Shown piece by piece: positions 53,890 to 58,260 of a stretch of DNA of 58,260 nucleotides. The stretch lies in contig CAZKOF010000006.1 of NCBI GenBank assembly GCA_964554335.1, positions 1-58,260 on the forward strand. Direction: 5' to 3'. Under the pieces are notes generated by a model that searched no databases, was not told where the DNA came from, and saw only the letters and a program-made list of their open reading frames with translations. The stretch is from UBA3263 sp964554335. Its GTDB lineage: Bacteria; Bacteroidota; Bacteroidia; Bacteroidales; Muribaculaceae. Positions within the stretch are counted from its first letter, which is position 1. Every line of letters begins with the position of its first letter. The position numbers and the translations under genes are program-made.

Positions 53890-54788
53890 AAAAATCCCTT
53901 ATCATCACTTTCGCCGCAGGCCTGGCGCTGACCGCCTGCGAGCGCGGGCATCAGCCCGAAACCCTCACGGAGATGGTCAACTCGGGCCTCGAGAGCGCCA
54001 CGACCCTCGCCGACTCAGTCATTGCCATCGACGGCGCCTTCATCGGCGGCGCCTACGCCTCGCAGGTAGACATGCAGGGCATTGAAAACCCCGATCGCAA
54101 CGAAATGCTCCGCGGCATGCGCGACGTGCTCGGCGCCGACGCCGACAACCAAAGCTACCTTGCCGGCATAGCCATGGGCATGCAGATCATGAACGTCTAC
54201 CGCGACCTCTCGGTCGAGGAGCCCATCAGCAAGGAAAAGTTCATCGCGACCATCACCCGGGCCTTCCGACTCGACTCCATCAGCAGCGAGGAACTCCAAA
54301 CCTTGCAGCCGCAGTTCCAGCAGACGTTTGAAACCGTCAAGCAGCGCGCCCGGGAGCGCCGCGACGCTGAAATCTATAAAACCGAGACCGCCGCGCAGAA
54401 CCGCATTATCGGCGACGCCATTGCCGAAAAACTTCAGGCCGATCCGGCCTTTGCCCCCGTGGGCGCCGACGGTCTGATGTGTCGCGTTATCACCCCCGGA
54501 TCCGGCGAGGTCATCAACCCCAACACGATTATCGTTGCCTCTGTCAGCGAACAGCACGCCGATAGCCGCCATGCAATCCGCTCGCTGGGCGAAACCCCGA
54601 TGTATGCCGGCCGTCCCAACCACCCCGTGCTCTCGTCGGTGCTCCCCTACATGTCGGTGGGTGAAACCGCCGAATTCTTCGTGCCCTACAAGCTGGCCTA
54701 TGGCGTTGCGGGCGACGAAAACCTCGGTGTCGGACCCTGCGAATCTATTATCTGCACGGTCACGGTCAAACCCTACTCTGCGGAGTAA
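53886..54788 (+). CDS. Lipoprotein with FKBP-like N-domain and degenerate FKBP fold
   Basis: A 300-residue lipoprotein (ITFAAGLALTACERG, lipobox Cys about 18). Residues about 30-180 match the FKBP N-terminal dimerisation domain. The C-terminal part follows FKBP strand order (GLMCRVITPGSGEVINPNTI, then YMSVGETAEFFVPYKLAYGV) but lacks the usual active-site sequence, so isomerase activity is doubtful. The true start is the ATG at 53886; the 49 open codons upstream are in the FKBP gene. It is a likely periplasmic folding helper. Confidence 0.82.
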   Translation: MKKSLIITFAAGLALTACERGHQPETLTEMVNSGLESATTLADSVIAIDGAFIGGAYASQVDMQGIENPDRNEMLRGMRDVLGADADNQSYLAGIAMGMQIMNVYRDLSVEEPISKEKFIATITRAFRLDSISSEELQTLQPQFQQTFETVKQRARERRDAEIYKTETAAQNRIIGDAIAEKLQADPAFAPVGADGLMCRVITPGSGEVINPNTIIVASVSEQHADSRHAIRSLGETPMYAGRPNHPVLSSVLPYMSVGETAEFFVPYKLAYGVAGDENLGVGPCESIICTVTVKPYSAE

Positions 54789-56092
54789 TGGATCCTCTTT
54801 CTGCGGGTCAGATTACCGCTCTGCTCATCGCCCTGCTCGGACTGATATGCTCAGGCTTCGTATCGGGAAGTGAAATCGCTTACTTCTCGTTGACGCGACA
54901 CATGCTCGACGAGGCCGACGAAGAAGACGGCCCCGAGCGCAATCTCCCGGTGCGCAACCTCCTGCGCCAACCCGAGCGTCTGCTGGCAACTATCCTGATT
55001 GCCAACAACATGGTCAACGTGACCATAGTCGTGCTGACCAACTATGCCCTCGGGCCGATTTTCGAGTGCATGGGCGAGGTTCTCAGCTTCGTGCTCCAGT
55101 CGGTAATACTGACGTTCCTCATCCTGCTCTTCGGCGAAATCATGCCGAAACTCGCGGCGCAGACCCATCCCCTCGGTTGGGCACGCGCAGTCACCGGCAT
55201 CTGGCGCGCGCTCATGGCCATGCTCAGACCTTTCAGCGCCCTGCTCGTGCGCAGCTTGTCGATAGTTCACCGCGTAGTGGAGAAGAAGCCGCAGAACATC
55301 TCGGCCGACGAACTCTCGCAGGCCCTCGAGCTGACCGACGTCGAGAAGCGCGACGACTCGCGCCTGCTCCAGGAGATTTTGCGCTTCGGCGACACCACGG
55401 CGGCCGAAGTCATGACCCCGAGAGTCGACATCACCGACCTCAACATCGACTCCACGTTCGAGGAGGTCATGAAGGTCGTGCTCGAATCGGGCTATGCCCG
55501 CATTCCCGTCTACGAAGCCACGCAAGACAATATCCGCGGCATTCTCTATGCCCGCGACCTGCTCCCCTATGTCGAGACCCGTGCCGAATCGTTCCGCTGG
55601 CAGAGCCTGCTGCGCGAAGCCTACTTCGTGCCAGAAGCGCGAATGATTGATGACCTGCTCGAAGACTTCCGCCACCGAAAGGTCCATATGGCCATCGTCG
55701 TCGACGAATTCGGCGGGACCCGCGGAATCGTAACCCTCGAAGACGTGCTCGAAGAGATTGTCGGCGACATCGACGACGAATATGACGAAGTCGAAAAGAC
55801 CTACCGCCGCCTGCCCGACGACACATTCGTCTTCGACGGCAAAACCCTGCTCAACGACTTCTTCCGCGTGACCGAACAGGAAGACGTTGCCGAAGAACTC
55901 TACGGCCCCGTCACAGAAGACTGCGAGACCCTCGCCGGCATGCTCCTGGCAATCAAAGGCGATTTCCCGCGCGAGAAGGAGAGCATTGTCTATGGCCGCT
56001 GCCGCTTTCTGGTGCTCGACATTTCGGCCCACCGTATCGCCTCGGTGCGCGTCAAAGTCTTCCCCGATATCCAGACCGAGGCCACGACATGA
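54788..56092 (+). CDS. gldE: CorC/HlyC-type CBS membrane protein, GldE-like
   Basis: A 434-residue protein with an N-terminal DUF21/CNNM membrane domain (QITALLIALLGLICSGFVSG and two further helices), paired CBS domains (EVMTPRVDITDLNIDSTFEE, then IVVDEFGGTRGIVTLEDVLE) and a C-terminal CorC_HlyC domain (about 355-430). Placement directly before gldD identifies it as the GldE type. In gliding Bacteroidota GldE is linked to T9SS or motility; in non-gliding Bacteroidales the role is unclear. The start overlaps the previous stop (TAATG). Confidence 0.82.
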   Translation: MDPLSAGQITALLIALLGLICSGFVSGSEIAYFSLTRHMLDEADEEDGPERNLPVRNLLRQPERLLATILIANNMVNVTIVVLTNYALGPIFECMGEVLSFVLQSVILTFLILLFGEIMPKLAAQTHPLGWARAVTGIWRALMAMLRPFSALLVRSLSIVHRVVEKKPQNISADELSQALELTDVEKRDDSRLLQEILRFGDTTAAEVMTPRVDITDLNIDSTFEEVMKVVLESGYARIPVYEATQDNIRGILYARDLLPYVETRAESFRWQSLLREAYFVPEARMIDDLLEDFRHRKVHMAIVVDEFGGTRGIVTLEDVLEEIVGDIDDEYDEVEKTYRRLPDDTFVFDGKTLLNDFFRVTEQEDVAEELYGPVTEDCETLAGMLLAIKGDFPREKESIVYGRCRFLVLDISAHRIASVRVKVFPDIQTEATT

Positions 56093-56637
56093 AGCCCGCG
56101 ACGCTGATTTTCGCTCTGCTCCCGGCGCTCGCCGGATGCGACTTCAATAACTCGCGCCCCGTGGCCACGCCGCGGCCCGAGGCATTCCCGCGGATTGAGA
56201 CCTACGCCCCGGAATTCCGCGCCCTCGCCCTCCCTTTCGGCCCTGACTCGCTGACCGTCAACGCCGGTGCCGGCACCGATATCAGCCCCGACGGATGGAT
56301 CGACATTGCCTATCCCGCCTATGGCGTCACGGTCCGCGCAACGCTCTCGACTGTCGGCGTGACGACGGTAGCCGAAGTGCTTTCAAACCGCCTCGAACGC
56401 CTCGAGCGCAACCTCGGCGGCGCCCGGGCCCAATCGGCCCGCACAGGCCGCGGAATGGTCGTCGTGGCCCCGACGGCGCTGCGGACTCCCGTGCAGCTGC
56501 TCGCAACCGACTCCGCAACGTGGGTGCTCAGCGCAGTGGCCGTCGCCGAATGGCCCGCAGGAACCGACCCCGACAGCGTTGCCCCGATAGTCGACGCCCT
56601 CGCCCGCGACATGACAATAATGCTCAACAACCTCTGA
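56089..56637 (+). CDS. gldD: GldD-type lipoprotein
   Basis: A 182-residue lipoprotein (FALLPALAGCDF, lipobox Cys about 17). It keeps the GldD pattern of P-R-P-x-A-[FY]-P-R-I-E (RPEAFPRIETY) and the GWIDIAYPAYGVTVRATL segment. It overlaps gldE by four bases, as in other Bacteroidota. The usual gldE-gldD-phosphopantetheinyl transferase order is preserved. Confidence 0.8.
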   Translation: MKPATLIFALLPALAGCDFNNSRPVATPRPEAFPRIETYAPEFRALALPFGPDSLTVNAGAGTDISPDGWIDIAYPAYGVTVRATLSTVGVTTVAEVLSNRLERLERNLGGARAQSARTGRGMVVVAPTALRTPVQLLATDSATWVLSAVAVAEWPAGTDPDSVAPIVDALARDMTIMLNNL

Positions 56638-56652
56638 TCCCCACTCTCCGCA

Positions 56653-57294
56653 ATGAAAACCTTCATAGCCCCGGGAGGGCGCCAAGCCGTCGACCGCATG
56701 ATTGCCGACCATGTCGGCGCCGACGCCCGCCTGATTCATGATGCCGACGGTGCCCCGATGCTCGCCGGCGCCCCGCTCCATATAAGCATCTCCCACTCTC
56801 CCAACTTCGCTGCCCTGGCCCTCGACGCCGACAACCGCATCGGCATCGACATCGAGGAACCCCGCCTCGAGCAGCTCTCGCGCATCATCTCCAAGTTCCT
56901 GACCCCGCCCGAGCGTCCGCGTTGGCAGTCGCGCCTGCTCCGGGCCTGGACCGCAAAAGAAGCAACCTTCAAAGCCGCGGGAATCCCGGGGCTGACAATC
57001 GGACGCATAACCCTCAGCACCGACGACAGCGACATCGCAACCACCCCCGACGGCCGCCAATTCCTGCTCCAATTCACCGAAACGCCCGACTATACCCTCT
57101 GCACCGCCCAACCCCTGACGGCCGAGGCTCTCTATCACCGAGGCCAAGACCACTGGCAGCATGGCCGCCGAGCCCGGGCGCTCAGCGACTTCAACCGCTC
57201 GGCCCGACTCGACCCGACGGGACCCGGAGCCGCCGCAGCGGGCCACCTGACCGAAATCTTCGACTTCTACAACCCCGACCTCTACAACCCCTGA
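56653..57294 (+). CDS. 4'-phosphopantetheinyl transferase with TPR-like extension
   Basis: A 213-residue protein. Residues about 35-150 are a Sfp/AcpS-type transferase with ISISHSPNFAALAL, the metal-binding RIGIDIEEPR and WTAKEATFK. These enzymes load carrier proteins with the phosphopantetheine arm. After about residue 155 a short TPR-like helical pair follows (ALYHRGQDHWQHGRRARALS, then FNRSARLDPTGPGAA), ending FDFYNPDLYNP. This C-terminal addition is not part of the catalytic fold. The carrier protein served is unknown. Confidence 0.85.
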   Translation: MKTFIAPGGRQAVDRMIADHVGADARLIHDADGAPMLAGAPLHISISHSPNFAALALDADNRIGIDIEEPRLEQLSRIISKFLTPPERPRWQSRLLRAWTAKEATFKAAGIPGLTIGRITLSTDDSDIATTPDGRQFLLQFTETPDYTLCTAQPLTAEALYHRGQDHWQHGRRARALSDFNRSARLDPTGPGAAAAGHLTEIFDFYNPDLYNP

Positions 57295-57300
57295 ACAACC

Positions 57301-57723
57301 ATGAACCGGATAACCGTAAACTCCCTCGCCGAACTCCCCGAAGCAGCACGCGAATTCATCCGCACGATGGGCAACCGCACCGTAGTTGCCCTCCACGGCG
57401 AAATGGGCGCCGGCAAAACGACCTTCATTAACGCCCTCTGCCGTGAACTCGGCGTTGAAACCGACCCCACGACATCACCGACTTTCGACTTGGTCAACGA
57501 ATATCGTTCCGACACCACTGCCGAACTCATCTACCACTTCGACCTCTACCGCCTCGAGTCGCTCGACGAAGCCATCGACATGGGCGTTGAAGACTACCTC
57601 GACTGCGGCGCCCTCTGCCTCATCGAATGGCCTGACATCGTCGACCCCATGCTCCCCGACGACACCATCGACCTCACCATCACCGTCAACCCCGACAACT
57701 CCCGCACCCTCACCTGGCAATAA
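57301..57723 (+). CDS. tsaE: TsaE, tRNA t6A biosynthesis ATPase
   Basis: A 140-residue P-loop ATPase needed for threonylcarbamoyl-adenosine at tRNA A37. Walker A is LHGEMGAGKTTF (about 31-42), followed by TTSPTFDLVNEY, YHFDLYRLES and CLIEWPD. It is full length. It is the last gene before a 537-base non-coding end region holding two copies of the five-hairpin repeat. Confidence 0.96.
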   Translation: MNRITVNSLAELPEAAREFIRTMGNRTVVALHGEMGAGKTTFINALCRELGVETDPTTSPTFDLVNEYRSDTTAELIYHFDLYRLESLDEAIDMGVEDYLDCGALCLIEWPDIVDPMLPDDTIDLTITVNPDNSRTLTWQ

Positions 57724-57773
57724 CCCGTCCCCGCCCCGTCAGACTCCCGCAGGGAGCCCGGGAAATATGTTTC

Positions 57774-57904
57774 GCCGCTAACGCGGCTTTTGCGGGGGGG
57801 GGTGGAGGACGCGGCCCATACCCCGGGCCGCGGGCGCTACGCGCCCCTTGCCCGGGGCTACATATGGTTGGCGGCGCTATGCGCCTCTTTGCCGCTAACG
57901 CGGC
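57774..57904 (-). repeat. Five-hairpin composite repeat, copy 5
   Basis: In minus orientation: H1 GCCGC-gtta-GCGGC, H2 GGCGC-ata-GCGCC, ACCATATGTAGCC, H3 CCCCGGGC/GCCCGGGG around H4 GGGCGC-gta-GCGCCC, a C-rich spacer (G9 at 57794-57802), H5 GCCGC-gtta-GCGGC, then GAAACA. The core 57821-57904 is 84 bases. H5 faces tsaE, 50 bases away. Confidence 0.85.
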
Positions 57905-57980
57905 CGGGGGCATGCGCTGACCCTGCGGGGAATGGAGAGCCGCTAACGCGGTCGGGGGCATCCGCCGTGGGGAATGGAGA
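57905..57980. repeat. Direct repeat between the two repeat copies
   Basis: CGGGGGCAT and GGGGAATGGAGA occur twice around a GCCGC-taa-type hairpin, giving a roughly 40-base direct repeat between copy 5 and copy 6. No coding signal is seen. Confidence 0.6.
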
Positions 57981-58112
57981 GCCGCGTTAGCGGCGTAGGA
58001 GGCGCGTAGCGCCGATGACCATATATAGCCTGCCGCAAGGAGCGCGTAGCGCCCGCAGCCGCAGGTTAGCTCGCGCAGCGTTTCTCCTCCCATTTTTTAG
58101 CCGCGTAGCGGC
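57981..58112 (+). repeat. Five-hairpin composite repeat, copy 6
   Basis: H1 GCCGC-gtta-GCGGC, H2 GGCGC-gta-GCGCC, ACCATATATAGCC, H3 CCTGCCGC/GCCGCAGG (one mismatch) around H4 GCGC-gta-GCGC, then TCTCCTCCCATTTTTTA, H5 GCCGC-gta-GCGGC and GACACA. The core 57981-58065 is 85 bases. It stands head to head with copy 5. Confidence 0.85.
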
Positions 58113-58138
58113 GACACAAATTGCCGACCCCCATGATG

Positions 58139-58167
58139 TGCCCCGGGAATGTTTGCCGTCCGGGGCA
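58139..58167. terminator. Hairpin after the last repeat copy
   Basis: TGCCCCGG (58139-58146) pairs with CCGGGGCA (58160-58167), an 8-bp perfect stem with a 13-base loop. No long T-run follows directly. It may end transcription coming from tsaE. Confidence 0.35.
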
Positions 58168-58191
58168 GGGATAGATATGGGGGCGTTAAAT

Positions 58192-58221
58192 TTTGTTAAG
58201 CAAGGTTAAACTATAACTTTC
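58192..58221 (+). promoter_or_regulatory. Possible promoter for a gene beyond the window
   Basis: TTTG (58192-58195), 18 bases, TAACTTTC (58214-58221), one base from the -7 consensus. The region to 58260 shows no coding start that can be supported. Confidence 0.35.
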
Positions 58222-58260
58222 ATTGAAGTTACGTAATATCCCAGCCGATCTCTGCCATGA

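Noticed and set aside
58015..58209. Open frame of 64 codons at the right end
   Set aside because: It lies over copy 6 of the repeat and has no family or promoter support.

Overview
This window looks like chromosomal DNA from a GC-rich member of the Bacteroidales, most likely the family Muribaculaceae (family level is inference). Supporting signs are promoters of the Bacteroidota type (TTTG, about 20 bases, TAnnTTTG), little use of Shine-Dalgarno leaders, Bacteroidota-specific families (DUF6242, DUF6089, DUF6029, Omp28, GldD/GldE), a T9SS-type C-terminal tail on a glycosidase, and the BamA-OmpH-OmpH envelope cluster. No rRNA, tRNA, CRISPR array, phage or intact insertion sequence was seen.

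Layout. 1-6.8 kb (minus): an envelope operon running DUF6242 lipoprotein, DUF6089 protein, uppS, bamA, ompH, ompH. 7.2-8.5 kb (minus): a beta-barrel protein and a small secreted protein, preceded at 8.57-8.87 kb by a candidate structured RNA with its own promoter and terminator. 9-15.4 kb (minus): ybeY, mnmG, a perfect parS-type site, apt, uvrC, ribD and a decayed coding remnant. 15.7-18.1 kb: a secreted thioredoxin-fold protein, tpx and two small unknown genes. 18.3-27 kb (plus): a SulP transporter, a TPR protein, then recJ-recQ-rarA. 27-32.5 kb (minus): murB-murA-WYL regulator, then a low-GC DUF4143 ATPase and a degenerate LytM protein. 32.6-41.5 kb (plus): hisS, an AlkD-like protein, waaA, an LpxL-type acyltransferase, an S23-type four-helix protein, a KdsB-like cytidylyltransferase, a GT9 glycosyltransferase and mutS. 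42-51.4 kb (plus): a TlpA-like thioredoxin, DUF6029, Omp28 and two tandem GH20 hexosaminidases. 51.4-57.7 kb (plus): a TPR membrane protein, pfkA, two FKBP-type proteins, gldE, gldD, a phosphopantetheinyl transferase fused to a TPR-like tail, and tsaE.

The main content is core metabolism: outer-membrane assembly, peptidoglycan precursors (UppS, MurA, MurB), lipid A-Kdo core assembly (WaaA, LpxL, KdsB-like, GT9), DNA repair (UvrC, RecJ, RecQ, RarA, MutS) and tRNA modification (MnmG, TsaE).

The most unusual layer is repeat DNA. Six copies of a 125-157 bp element, each built from five short hairpins in fixed order, lie beyond the 3' ends of four gene groups. Their stems change in compensating pairs between copies. 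At two loci they form head-to-head pairs. Other short hairpin families and AT-rich tandem repeats sit on or beside stop codons and have altered the C-termini of several proteins. The candidate RNA at 8.57-8.87 kb, with a possible pseudoknot, is the second most interesting item. All functional calls rest on reading the sequence and on recalled family knowledge; no database search was run.
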